Assembly (NCBI GenBank): GCA_963849955.1 | Contig: CAWKJU010000001.1 | Coordinates: 286,907-350,906, forward strand | Length of the DNA: 64,000 nt | Source: CAWFGW01 sp963849955 | Lineage (GTDB): Bacteria; Bacteroidota; Bacteroidia; Cytophagales; JAAEPT01 | Direction of reading: 5' to 3' | Shown: positions 47,120 through 55,077 of the stretch, piece by piece | Numbering within the stretch: the stretch's first letter is position 1 | How the letters are laid out: every line of letters begins with the position of its first letter | Program-made: the position numbers and the translations under genes | Notes under the pieces: generated by a model | Told to the model about the DNA's origin: nothing | The model's database searches: none | The model's input: the letters and a program-made list of their open reading frames with translations, nothing else

Positions 47120-47271
47120 ATAGAAGAGAGGTTATCCGATTATAAACGTTTACAAACGGATATTTTCTTGATTTAGTAACAAATGACGGCTTTTTGATAA
47201 GTTTTTGTTTAGATTTTAAGAAAAAATAATGGGTATAAACCAGATGTGTGGTTTGTATAGACGTTATCAGC
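47120..47271 (+). repeat. Spacer repeat X, copy 1, ending in GTTATCA core
   Basis: Contains ATCCGATTATAAACGTTTAC, then AAACGGATA, AATGACGGCTTTTTGATAAG, GTTTAGATTT and the terminal hairpin ATAAACCAGATGTGTGGTTT, then a GTTATCA core at 47263-47269. Blocks in the same order occur at 51871-52100 and 53478-53703. The next gene starts 20 bases on. Confidence 0.75.
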
Positions 47272-47290
47272 AATAGACTAAAATACCACT

Positions 47291-48547
47291 ATGAATATAA
47301 TTGATGATTTTATAACCCAATACAATAAAGAATACGATTATTATCAAAAACTATCTCAGATTATATCAAATAAAATTGAAGACCAACTTTTTAAAAGAGG
47401 AATAAAAGCTATTGTTTCTTTCCGAGCTAAAAAACCAGAAAGACTTTACGATAAATTAATCAATAGAAATAAGAAAAAGAAATATCAAAGTCTCTCTGAA
47501 ATACTAGATGATATTGTGGATTTAGCAGGAATTAGAGTTTCACTATATTTTCCCTCAGAAAGAGAATTATTAGATGAAATTATAAATGAAATTTTTGATG
47601 TTAAGCTTAAAAAGGATTTTCCGAACAATACTCATGTTCCCAAACACAATAAGCGTTTTTCCGGCTACTGGGCAACTCATTACCGTGTTCAATTAAAACA
47701 TCATAATTTAACTAAGAGATATCAAAATACACTTGCAGAAATCCAAGTAGCTTCGGTTTTAATGCATGCATGGTCTGAAGTAGAACATGATTTAGTTTAT
47801 AAACCTTATTCTGGCGATTTATCAAAAGAAGAATTATCAATATTAGATGAAATAAACGGTTTAGTATTAGCAGGAGAAATCGCGTTAGAAAGATTACAGT
47901 CTGCTATGGCTACTAGAACCGAAAAATCTGCAAAAATTGATGATAAATATGAACTGACTAATTATATAATCAATAAATTCAAAAACAAAGAAAATGTTAA
48001 ATATGGCAACACCTTTTTAATAAACAATTTTCTTAAAACAAACAAAAAAATAGATACTAAAACTTTAGATGAATATCTTAACTTAATCAACTTAGAAGAT
48101 AAAGAAACTATATCTAACCAATTGTTAGATATTTATATGAATGATTCCTCATTAATTGATAAAAATATAATTAAAAAGTATCTAGAAAATCTTAATTTAC
48201 CTCACGACAATTCTTCAATTTTCGAAAAATTTATAAAGTGCTGGTCAATTTTAGACGAAACTGCTTCTTACTTAATTAATGATGGAGATATAAATCATAA
48301 AATTAGAAGCAAATATCTTGGAAGCAAATTTGAATTATTATTCTCGAATAAATTTATTAATAAAGAGCAGCTAAATGATATTTTACGTTTAAGAGTTTTA
48401 AGGAACGAATTAGTCCACAATCTTAAAATACCGAATATATTGCTCAATGATTTTGAAATTATTAAGCAAATAACAAATCAATTAGTTACAAAGATCAGCA
48501 ATATTGATGTTCGGAAAAGATTAGAAAAAGAAATGAAAACATTATAA
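47291..48547 (+). CDS. RelA/SpoT-domain protein with long helical C terminus
   Basis: 418 residues. The N-terminal ~190 residues form a (p)ppGpp-synthetase-type nucleotidyltransferase domain: VSFRAKKPERLYDKLINR, DIVDLAGIRVSLYFPSERE, FSGYWATHYRVQLKHH and AEIQVASVLMHAWSEVEHDL. The C-terminal ~220 residues are helical, Asn/Lys/Ile-rich and unlike the ACT/TGS regulatory part of RelA, ending RLRVLRNELVHNLKIP, which recalls HEPN-like helices. Could be a small alarmone synthetase, or a toxSAS-type toxin. First gene of the cassette-like array. Confidence 0.75.
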   Translation: MNIIDDFITQYNKEYDYYQKLSQIISNKIEDQLFKRGIKAIVSFRAKKPERLYDKLINRNKKKKYQSLSEILDDIVDLAGIRVSLYFPSERELLDEIINEIFDVKLKKDFPNNTHVPKHNKRFSGYWATHYRVQLKHHNLTKRYQNTLAEIQVASVLMHAWSEVEHDLVYKPYSGDLSKEELSILDEINGLVLAGEIALERLQSAMATRTEKSAKIDDKYELTNYIINKFKNKENVKYGNTFLINNFLKTNKKIDTKTLDEYLNLINLEDKETISNQLLDIYMNDSSLIDKNIIKKYLENLNLPHDNSSIFEKFIKCWSILDETASYLINDGDINHKIRSKYLGSKFELLFSNKFINKEQLNDILRLRVLRNELVHNLKIPNILLNDFEIIKQITNQLVTKISNIDVRKRLEKEMKTL

Positions 48548-48551
48548 CTGC

Positions 48552-48676
48552 TGCTAACACTAAGCCAATTAGCTGAAATAGCCGTCAAAAAAGTTTGAAA
48601 GAGAGTTGTCGTTCAGGCTTTTTTGGAGAAGATTGTTTGGCGTAGGGAAGGTATTTCAGTTAATTGGTGTTGACTG
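48552..48676 (+). repeat. attC-like long palindrome C1
   Basis: Begins TGCTAACACTAAGCCAATTA, continuing GCTGAAATAGCC, and ends GGTATTTCAGTTAATTGG, then TGTTGAC. The two ends are reverse complements with bulges (AACAC..CCAATTA.CTGAAATA.CC). It opens right after the stop of the RelA/SpoT gene, the position expected of an integron attC site. Core sequences CTAAC and GTTGAC are close to the RYYYAAC/GTTRRRY consensus. Confidence 0.6.
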
Positions 48677-48705
48677 AACTCTGGTTTTTCTCTAGGTGGT
48701 AAAGT

Positions 48706-48945
48706 ATCGCGCGTTGCGACAGCAAAACAAAAATACAATCAACAACATCATTTTTAATCCATACAAATTCCTACTATCAAACTATTTTCATCCGATGATT
48801 AACCGCTTACTAAGCGGTTATTTTTTTCTTACTCCCCGCATTAAAATCTATTATTCGTGAGTTGAATAAAGATTTTCTGGTAACTTGTTGTAAGTTAAAT
48901 ATAAGTTGGGTAAGGGACATATGTCACATATCTAATTATTAGGCA
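48706..48945 (+). repeat. Spacer repeat Y, copy 1
   Basis: Matches 55078-55310: CGCGTTGCGACAGCAAAAC, CATACAAATTCC, CCGCATTAAAATCTATTATT followed by CGTGAGTTGAATAAAGATTT, ATATAAGTTGG and a CATATGTCACATAT palindrome before ATTATTAGGCA. Within it AACCGCTTA (48801-48809) and TAAGCGGTT (48811-48819), followed by seven T, is a clean terminator. The next gene begins 9 bases downstream. Confidence 0.75.
48801..48827 (+). terminator. Rho-independent terminator inside repeat Y1
   Basis: AACCGCTTA and TAAGCGGTT stem with a single-base loop, then T7. Ends transcription from the upstream cassette before the next gene. Confidence 0.8.
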
Positions 48946-48953
48946 TAATAAAA

Positions 48954-50000
48954 ATGAAGAGAAAGTTTACGGTTAATAATTTCAATGAAACGCTTCCTCC
49001 TTATGTTCAGAACAATGAAATATCTATTTCTACAAGACTCATTGCTAAACATTATCTGGACGAACAGGCGGTGCATTATAATTGGATAGAAACGGCAATT
49101 GAAAATTTTAGGTTTTTTAACCGACTCTCTAGTTCCTCATTCTTTAAATATAAACCACAATACAAGCCCCCTTACACCGAATCGAAAAAAGGTTTCTCAA
49201 ATACATTAGCGAGAGCAGTTGCAAAAGCTTTTCTTGATAAGTATGAAAAACTTTATTTTTTTGATGATTTTGACAGCTATTATAAAAATTCAAGCAAGAC
49301 TAAATATTCTTTCGGACATCTAAATATTGTAACTAAAAAGATCAATAAATCAGAAAGAGGTCCAGACTTAATATGTAAGGATAGTAATAAGGAATTTGCA
49401 ATTGTTGAATGTAAAGGTAGGCTAACCCAATATTCAGAAAAAGACTTAAAAGAGTTTATTAAACAAAGTAATAATGCAGAAGTTGCTGACTCGAGTGGTA
49501 TTAAATATAAAACCAAACACTTTGCAGTACCTTGTTACGTAAGTTTTAATAATGATAATTCAACAATATCAATCGTAGACCCTCCAAATGATGGTCAGAG
49601 TGCTGAAAATGATTCGCTTAACTTGATAGAAAGAAATCATTATTCAAGGGTTTTAAACAACCTAGGCTTTAATGAACTAGGACAACAACTATTACATAAA
49701 CCTAACTCTGAAAGCAATTTAAAATTTGACATTGCTGTTGTAACATCAAGTATCGATAACAAACGATATGTAGTTCCTGATTTTCCGAATTATGTTTTCC
49801 CGTTTTTCAACCAATTTATATATTGTTTGGATTTATCTCGATTCGAATTATTGAAACAAATAATTCAAAATCCACAAATGGACTTTCAAACTATGTATCA
49901 AGAAAAACTAGATAATAATGAAAATCAGTACTTATCTAATGATGGCTCTTTTTTAATTAGTAGGAATGAAATATTAAACTTTGAAAGGATAGAGATATAA
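48954..50000 (+). CDS. PD-(D/E)XK nuclease-like cassette protein
   Basis: 348 residues, no signal peptide. Residues ~138-160 read ERGPDLICKDSNKEFAIVEC then KGR, the PD...(E)xK pattern of restriction-endonuclease-fold nucleases. The rest is Asn/Lys/Ser-rich with SRVLNNLGFNELGQQLLHK and NYVFPFFNQFIYCLDLSRF. No partner methylase is adjacent. Plausible roles: nuclease in defence or DNA repair. Starts 9 bases after repeat Y1 and is followed at once by palindrome C2, so it sits as a one-gene cassette. Frame intact. Confidence 0.55.
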   Translation: MKRKFTVNNFNETLPPYVQNNEISISTRLIAKHYLDEQAVHYNWIETAIENFRFFNRLSSSSFFKYKPQYKPPYTESKKGFSNTLARAVAKAFLDKYEKLYFFDDFDSYYKNSSKTKYSFGHLNIVTKKINKSERGPDLICKDSNKEFAIVECKGRLTQYSEKDLKEFIKQSNNAEVADSSGIKYKTKHFAVPCYVSFNNDNSTISIVDPPNDGQSAENDSLNLIERNHYSRVLNNLGFNELGQQLLHKPNSESNLKFDIAVVTSSIDNKRYVVPDFPNYVFPFFNQFIYCLDLSRFELLKQIIQNPQMDFQTMYQEKLDNNENQYLSNDGSFLISRNEILNFERIEI

Positions 50001-50014
50001 TCATTTAAAAATAT

Positions 50015-50209
50015 GCCTAACACGCTGTATATTTCATGGCTGGTTGTGGATTTCGAGGCTTTGGTTCTTCGTAGAAATCCCGTCAATCTGCAAGATTGAC
50101 TAGCTTCAGAGGACAAATTTAGAAAGTCAATCTTGCAGATTGACTCAGTGGCAAACCGAAATTTCACTACCTTTAATTCAGCCACGAAAACATACAGTAA
50201 ACGTTAGCG
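50015..50209 (+). repeat. attC-like long palindrome C2 with internal cruciform
   Basis: Begins GCCTAACACGCTGTATATTT, then CATGGCTG, and ends CAGCCACGAAAACATACAGT, then AAACGTTAGCG. The outer arms are complementary (CTGTATxTTTxxxTGGCTG). Inside, GTCAATCTGCAAGATTGAC (50082-50100) and GTCAATCTTGCAGATTGAC (50126-50144) are perfect 19-base inverted copies, each itself palindromic. The GCCTAAC and GTTAGCG ends are near-canonical integron core sites. It links the nuclease-like gene and the next gene. Confidence 0.7.
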
Positions 50210-50257
50210 GTCAGGCTATGACGACAGTACTACAACAATAATATCGGTAGACAGAAA

Positions 50258-51064
50258 ATGAGAAATGCTTTGAACAAGGAATATATAGAACATAGTGTAT
50301 TTGGACAATTGACCGAATATGCAGACTTCTATGGTTTACTTTCGGATTCAATAATGAGTTGGATTTCACAAGGGACAAATTCCGCAATAAATATTGACAC
50401 TTATGTTTTTTCTTCAACTCAAGGAACTCTTGAATCGATTCACGACATTTTATTAAAAGGACGAATTAATGATGCTTATGCTTTATTGAGAAAATATTAT
50501 GATGTGACAATTATCAATCTTTATTCAAACCTTTATTTAAGCGACAACTTCAGTATTGACAATTTTATCGTTGAGAAAATAAATAATTGGGTAAAAGGAA
50601 AGGAAAAAATTCCAAGCTTTGAGAAAATGTCAGAATACATAATAAAATCAAACAAAGTTTCTGAAATAACTCAACTAATTTATACTAACGGTGCATTTAA
50701 GGGTAGTACATTTGAAGAACTACGACAACGTTGTAACGACCACACCCATTACCTTTATTACCACAATATACTTTCAAACGACAATGAGGTTTATTTGCAA
50801 AATAGACTTGCAATGCTTGACAGTTTTTCAAAAGATTTAAAGGACATTTTCATTTTACACATCTCTTACCTGTTCTACCAAAACAACCATTATATGATGT
50901 CAAGTGACCATTTAGATAGCCTAGAATGTGTACTGATACCAGAAGAAGAATCTCAATATTGGGTTGCCCCATTTATTCAAGACATATTTGACAAAGCCAT
51001 AAAAGCAAATAGACCTGACATTGCAGAAAAAATAAAAGGAAAAACAGCTATGAAGTTGGAATGA
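50258..51064 (+). CDS. Unrecognised helical protein, cassette gene
   Basis: 268 residues, soluble and largely helical. GRINDAYALLRKYYDVTIIN near residue 68 and FEELRQRCNDHTHYLYYHNI near 152 stand out; the latter has an R-x5-H arrangement that faintly recalls HEPN RNases but is not convincing. No signal peptide or TM. It begins 49 bases after the GTTAGCG end of C2. Family not recognised; probably a Bacteroidota hypothetical. Confidence 0.5.
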   Translation: MRNALNKEYIEHSVFGQLTEYADFYGLLSDSIMSWISQGTNSAINIDTYVFSSTQGTLESIHDILLKGRINDAYALLRKYYDVTIINLYSNLYLSDNFSIDNFIVEKINNWVKGKEKIPSFEKMSEYIIKSNKVSEITQLIYTNGAFKGSTFEELRQRCNDHTHYLYYHNILSNDNEVYLQNRLAMLDSFSKDLKDIFILHISYLFYQNNHYMMSSDHLDSLECVLIPEEESQYWVAPFIQDIFDKAIKANRPDIAEKIKGKTAMKLE

Positions 51065-51286
51065 ATTTTACAACTAAACATATCGACCGGAAAGAAGCCT
51101 GAACCGCGAACAGCACCTACTCAAAAGTGGCGGTTCAGTAGTTAAATCAATCATTGTGCTTCTATCAAAGTTTCTGTTTGGTTGACAGTTTAGTGCTCCG
51201 AAATCGCCACCTTCGGCAAGCACCTAAACATCATCATTCATCAAAACAGAATTTAACATAATCGATAAAAATCTCAGATTCAGCAC

Positions 51287-51484
51287 TTAACCCACTTTTT
51301 TTCGCCCAGTAGGATATTGTTTCTGTTTGAACGCTGAAATTTCATCATTTAACTTTTTGTTGGTTTTTTGAATCAATTCATTTTGAAATTTCATTATTCC
51401 TAACAAATCGTGCATCGCATGAAGGTTTTCCAGTTGAACAGAAACAATTTCTTCTAAATCGGCTTTGGTGTATCTCTTTCTCAT
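51287..51484 (-). CDS. Small coiled-coil protein divergent from XRE gene
   Basis: 65 residues: MRKRYTKADLEEIVSVQLEN, then LHAMHDLLGIMKFQNELIQK, and a basic end TGRKKVG. Predicted coiled coil, no known family. It is the only minus-strand gene in the array and is divergent from the XRE regulator across a 170-base region packed with TACAATA/TATTGTA half-sites, so the pair is probably a regulated two-gene module. Confidence 0.5.
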   Translation of the reverse strand: MRKRYTKADLEEIVSVQLENLHAMHDLLGIMKFQNELIQKTNKKLNDEISAFKQKQYPTGRKKVG

Positions 51485-51504
51485 AGTACTGGGTTTGTGT
51501 TATA

Positions 51505-51568
51505 TATTGTAATACAATACAAATATATACTATAATATCATATTTTACAATATGTTTTTATATTGTAA
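51505..51568. promoter_or_regulatory. Operator-like TATTGTA/TACAATA inverted repeats
   Basis: TATTGTAATACAATA (51505-51519) is a perfect palindrome. TTACAATAT (51545-51553) and ATATTGTAA (51560-51568) form a second inverted pair around TTTTT. They lie between divergent genes 51484- and 51656+, the place expected for the XRE repressor's operators. Confidence 0.6.
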
Positions 51569-51655
51569 TTTGACATACTTAATAATATGCTATTGGTTGG
51601 CAATAAATTTTTATATTAAAAATCAGTATAAAAAACATTGATGGGTGATATTCAA

Positions 51656-51850
51656 ATGAACAGGATAAAAGAAGTCCTAAAAGAACAAGGTCGAACACAA
51701 ACTTGGCTCGCTGAAAAAATAAGCAAGAGTTATGTGATTGTGACCAATTATTGTAACAACAATGCCCAGCCAAGTATTGAAGTTTTGAGAAATATTGCGA
51801 AAGCATTGGATGTAGATGTTAGAGAATTATTAGTATCCACAAAAAAGTAA
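51656..51850 (+). CDS. XRE-family helix-turn-helix regulator
   Basis: 64 residues from ATG 51656: MNRIKEVLKEQGRTQTWLAE, KISKSYVIVTNYCNNNAQPS (HTH), IEVLRNIAKALDVDVRELLV. A bare Cro/C1-type domain. An upstream TTG at 51638 extends the frame by six residues without adding domain. Likely binds the TATTGTA/TACAATA palindromes upstream and represses both itself and the 65-residue gene. Frame intact. Confidence 0.85.
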   Translation: MNRIKEVLKEQGRTQTWLAEKISKSYVIVTNYCNNNAQPSIEVLRNIAKALDVDVRELLVSTKK

Positions 51851-51870
51851 AACAACGCAGATGAAAATCT

Positions 51871-52100
51871 CTTTTTTAGGACAAGGGTTTTAAAGTCACA
51901 CCTGTTGATGCTGTTGGTGAGGTTGGATTGGTGTGATATAAAGGGAATAGAAGAGACTTTATCCGGGTATAAGCGTTAACAAACGGATAATTTTTGATTC
52001 AACAGCGAATGACGGCTTTTTGATAAATTTTTAGTTAGATTTAGAGGGAGAAATATATAAGGGGTAAACTATGTAACTGGTTTATTCAATTGTTGGTTGC
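51871..52100 (+). repeat. Spacer repeat X, copy 2
   Basis: Matches 53478-53703 for most of its length (CACCTGTTGATGCTGTTGG, GTGTGATATAAA, GGAATAGAAGAGACTTTA, AAGCGTTAACAAACGGATA, AATGACGGCTTTTTGATAAA, TTTTTAGTTAGATTTAGAGG) and ends TGGTTTATTCAATTGTTGG. The gene starts 27 bases downstream. Confidence 0.8.
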
Positions 52101-52127
52101 AAAAAAATATACTTAATAGTTTCACAC

Positions 52128-53375
52128 ATGACAAAATTTTACACACTCATAATTATTCTTGGACTTGTATCCAAAGTATTGGCTCAAGTTAACATTGAAT
52201 TTGATAAACCAATTGATGCATGGCGAATAGTAAGTATACTGAATACAAAGGACAATCATTTGCTTCTTTATGGTGATAAAAATAGACGTTCTGTTGAACT
52301 CATTAAAATGAATTATTACGGAGATACTATTTGGACGGAAACATTTGACAAACTAAATAGAGTTGTGACTGCGAATGCTATTTCCGAAACGAATGATAGT
52401 GGCTATGTATTCGCGTTTCGTACTGACAATTCTGATGAGATCATAATCAATAGAGTCGATAAATATGGTAAACTCATTTGGTCACGTAACTTCACTGATT
52501 TTAGGAATGTTTACGACATTCTATATACAACTGATAATCATGTAATAGCAACAGTAGATCAACCAGAAACTCAATTATTGTCACTGGACTCAGAAGGTAA
52601 TATTTTATGGATAAATTCTTTTAAGGAGTATAATTTCTATGATGGACCAGAAAACATGTTATATCAAGTAAACAACAATAGTTTCTACGTTTTGACTGGA
52701 GAAAACAAAATTTTGGAGGTTGACTCATTGGGTAAAGTACAAAACAATACCATGCTTGAGACTTCGGGAAAGCCCAGATCATGGGTTATGAAGGACAGTT
52801 CCTTTTACTTAATTTTAACTGATTTCGATAGTTATTCTATAGTGAAATTAAATATGAATCTTGAAGAACAATGGAGTAAAAATTATGCATTGATCGGTAA
52901 ATCTCCTTCTACTCAGGCAAGTATTTCGTACTGTCCTAACAATATATATACTTTTATTGAAAACTTTGATAGCCTTAGACTTGATATTGTATCCTTAGCT
53001 GGTGATTCTTTGTACTCTAGTAATGCGACTCCTTTCTGGGCTGAAACGGGAGGAATTCTACATTCTACAAATAATTCCACAAACAATGTTTTTGTTGTTA
53101 AAGATGTTAATCATTTGGAAGTTACAATGGCTAAGTTTAGTTGTGAGAATATCGTTACAAATGTCCCGAGTGAATTTGATGAATTATTCACTTTTTTTCC
53201 AAATCCTGCAACCGACATGATTCAATTCTCATCGATAGAAGAGTGGGCAATCACTAATTCTAATGGAAAAGAGCTGTTATCTGGAACATCATTGATCGTT
53301 GATCTTTCGAGTTTATCAGAAGGCATATATTTCGTAAGACAAAACACTAGAGTGGTTAAGTTGATAAAAAATTAA
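52128..53375 (+). CDS. Secreted beta-propeller-like protein with T9SS sorting domain
   Basis: 415 residues. Signal peptide MTKFYTLIIILGLVSKVLA; a repeating DNHLLLYGDKN / YTTDNHVIATVDQ / NNSFYVLTGENK pattern suggests a propeller of PQQ/WD-like blades; and a type IX sorting domain at the end (FTFFPNPATDMIQFSSIEEW, GIYFVRQNTRVVKLIKN). Exported to the surface. It lies between repeats X2 and Z1/X3, i.e. as one cassette. Base composition is like the neighbours. Frame intact. Confidence 0.8.
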   Translation: MTKFYTLIIILGLVSKVLAQVNIEFDKPIDAWRIVSILNTKDNHLLLYGDKNRRSVELIKMNYYGDTIWTETFDKLNRVVTANAISETNDSGYVFAFRTDNSDEIIINRVDKYGKLIWSRNFTDFRNVYDILYTTDNHVIATVDQPETQLLSLDSEGNILWINSFKEYNFYDGPENMLYQVNNNSFYVLTGENKILEVDSLGKVQNNTMLETSGKPRSWVMKDSSFYLILTDFDSYSIVKLNMNLEEQWSKNYALIGKSPSTQASISYCPNNIYTFIENFDSLRLDIVSLAGDSLYSSNATPFWAETGGILHSTNNSTNNVFVVKDVNHLEVTMAKFSCENIVTNVPSEFDELFTFFPNPATDMIQFSSIEEWAITNSNGKELLSGTSLIVDLSSLSEGIYFVRQNTRVVKLIKN

Positions 53376-53380
53376 GCATT

Positions 53381-53473
53381 CCGCCTTTGTTGGTGTTCTC
53401 ACCAACAAACGAACGTCAGTTAACAAACCCAGAACTCACGAAGGTTGTCGGTCACAAGACCAACAACGGCACC
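53381..53473 (+). repeat. Intergenic repeat Z, copy 1 (93 bp)
   Basis: Differs from 56118-56210 at one base only. Two hairpins: TTTGTTGGTG TTCT CACCAACAAA, and GTTGTCGGT CACAAG ACCAACAAC. It follows the stop of the T9SS gene by five bases. Confidence 0.85.
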
Positions 53474-53477
53474 CAAT

Positions 53478-53703
53478 CTCTTTTTTTAGGTCAAGGGTTT
53501 AAAGACAAACCTGTTGATGCTGTTGGAGAGGATGGATTTGTGTGATATAAATGGAATAGAAGAGACTTTAGCCGATTATAAGCGTTAACAAAAGGATATT
53601 TTTTGATTCAACAACGAATGACGGCTTTTTAATAAATATTTAGTTAGATTTAGAGGGAAATACAAAAGGAATAAATCACAGTGTGGTTTATTCAATTGTT
53701 AGC
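53478..53703 (+). repeat. Spacer repeat X, copy 3, ending in GTTAGCA core
   Basis: Same order of blocks as X2; ends with ATAAATCACAGTGTGGTTTA then TTCAATTGTTAGC. GTTAGCA spans 53698-53704 and the next gene's ATG is at 53722. Confidence 0.8.
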
Positions 53704-53721
53704 ATTTATAGGACAATTCAT

Positions 53722-54432
53722 ATGAACAAGCTGATTTCGATTATAATTATACTTATTGGTCTTATACTTTTAGGTGTAGCGACAACAATGGAAAGCTATA
53801 CCAATCGTGACGAGTTCGAGAGTCGTGTTTATTCACTTACTGGGTCAAACAGTGACATAAAAACAGGTGAGTTTAGAAAACTTAGGAATTCATATCTGAC
53901 TAAAAAATATGACTTTCAAAATTTCGGGATGATCTTTCTCTGTACTGGTGCATTTTTATTGGTTATACTACCAAAGAATGGATTGGCTATCAAAACTCCA
54001 AAAACAAAGTTCCAGATTGGATTAGTTGGACTCTTAGCAGTCATTATTACTATCGTAGGTTACGTAGGCGACCTGTTGTTGGAAATGGAACGATTTAGAT
54101 ATCCTCCATGGGCTGATTCAATAGGAATACCATTAATGAGCCTCCCAATAATATCTTTAACACTATCGGGTTGGTTTTTAATTAATCTACTTGGTCTTTT
54201 AGAGCCATTTCAGCCTGATTCATCACTTATAATGACTCTAAAGAACATTAACTATTGGTATCTCTTAATGATAATTTTAACATTTGGTGTCATCCTAATT
54301 CTAATTTATGACGGTGACTTTTGGTGGACAGCTGCTGGATATATCTGGATATATTATTATCTGTGTCTTTTAATTGGTCGACAGAACGGGAATACAAATG
54401 CTAATACAGCCTATGATGCTAAAGCTTGTTAG
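53722..54432 (+). CDS. Integral membrane protein, cassette gene
   Basis: 236 residues from ATG 53722. Helices: MNKLISIIIILIGLILLGVA, NFGMIFLCTGAFLLVILP, FQIGLVGLLAVIITIVGYVG, IGIPLMSLPIISLTLSGWFL, WYLLMIILTFGVILILIY and a last one, so five to six TM segments. No transporter signature. The GTG frame from 53683 reads through the repeat end and is not likely the start. One-gene cassette after X3. Function unknown; frame intact. Confidence 0.65.
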   Translation: MNKLISIIIILIGLILLGVATTMESYTNRDEFESRVYSLTGSNSDIKTGEFRKLRNSYLTKKYDFQNFGMIFLCTGAFLLVILPKNGLAIKTPKTKFQIGLVGLLAVIITIVGYVGDLLLEMERFRYPPWADSIGIPLMSLPIISLTLSGWFLINLLGLLEPFQPDSSLIMTLKNINYWYLLMIILTFGVILILIYDGDFWWTAAGYIWIYYYLCLLIGRQNGNTNANTAYDAKAC

Positions 54433-54540
54433 TGGGTTAGGTAAGTGTACAGGTCACTTGAATCACCGATAATTCTACGAATTCGCTACTTTGTATACAA
54501 AACAACAAAACTATTAAATCGCTTCAGCCATTGCCGGGGT

Positions 54541-54547
54541 GTTAGCG
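54541..54547 (+). other. GTTAGCG core-like site before DUF1905 gene
   Basis: CCGGGGTGTTAGCG precedes the DUF1905 gene by 29 bases. The matching left arm is weaker: GCTAATACAGCC within the end of the membrane-protein gene (about 54399). It fits a degenerate attC-type spacer but is the least certain of the set. Confidence 0.35.
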
Positions 54548-54575
54548 TAAAGGCTAAGAAACAAACCGTTACAAA

Positions 54576-55058
54576 ATGGAATATTTAGTTAAAGACGAAA
54601 AACTTGAATTAAAATATCAATCAGGCAAAGGTGCTTGGACTTACCATCTTCAAATTCCTAATACAAAACATATAGTTGGAAAGTGGGGCTCAATGAAAGT
54701 TGCAGGCACTATTGACAATTATAAAATAGAAAGTATCAACCTAGCCAAACTAGGAGACGAAGACAAACTAATTTCTATAAATAGCAATATAAGAAAAGCA
54801 ATAAACAAAAGCGGTGGCGACACTGTAACTGTGACCCTTTACTTGTTGACTTCAAAGGAGCAAATAACGAAGAAAGAAGTTTTAGAAACATTTAAAGACT
54901 CTGGGGTATTAATTTTTTTTAAACAATTGACAGAAGACGAGCGGAATGAAATCATTGGAAATATTACTTCTCTAAAATCGGAAGACAAGCAAGTTAAAAT
55001 GATTTTGAAATACATTAATCAAATAAGTGAAAATAAAGATTCAGCAGACTTCACTTGA
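54576..55058 (+). CDS. DUF1905-domain protein
   Basis: 160 residues. The first ~90 match DUF1905, a small beta-barrel: GKGAWTYHLQIPNTKH, GKWGSMKVAGTIDNYKIESI, INSNIRKAINKSGGDTVTVT. The C-terminal part is helical (LTEDERNEIIGNITSLK) and recalls the YdeI/OmpD-associated end of longer relatives. Soluble. Cassette position, preceded by a GTTAGCG core. Role unknown; frame intact. Confidence 0.8.
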   Translation: MEYLVKDEKLELKYQSGKGAWTYHLQIPNTKHIVGKWGSMKVAGTIDNYKIESINLAKLGDEDKLISINSNIRKAINKSGGDTVTVTLYLLTSKEQITKKEVLETFKDSGVLIFFKQLTEDERNEIIGNITSLKSEDKQVKMILKYINQISENKDSADFT

Positions 55059-55077
55059 CTTTCTTTCACCTCTCTAA

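Noticed and set aside
51579..51806. Minus-strand 75-residue hydrophobic frame across the XRE gene
   Set aside because: Opposite a clear HTH domain, hydrophobic only because of AT richness.
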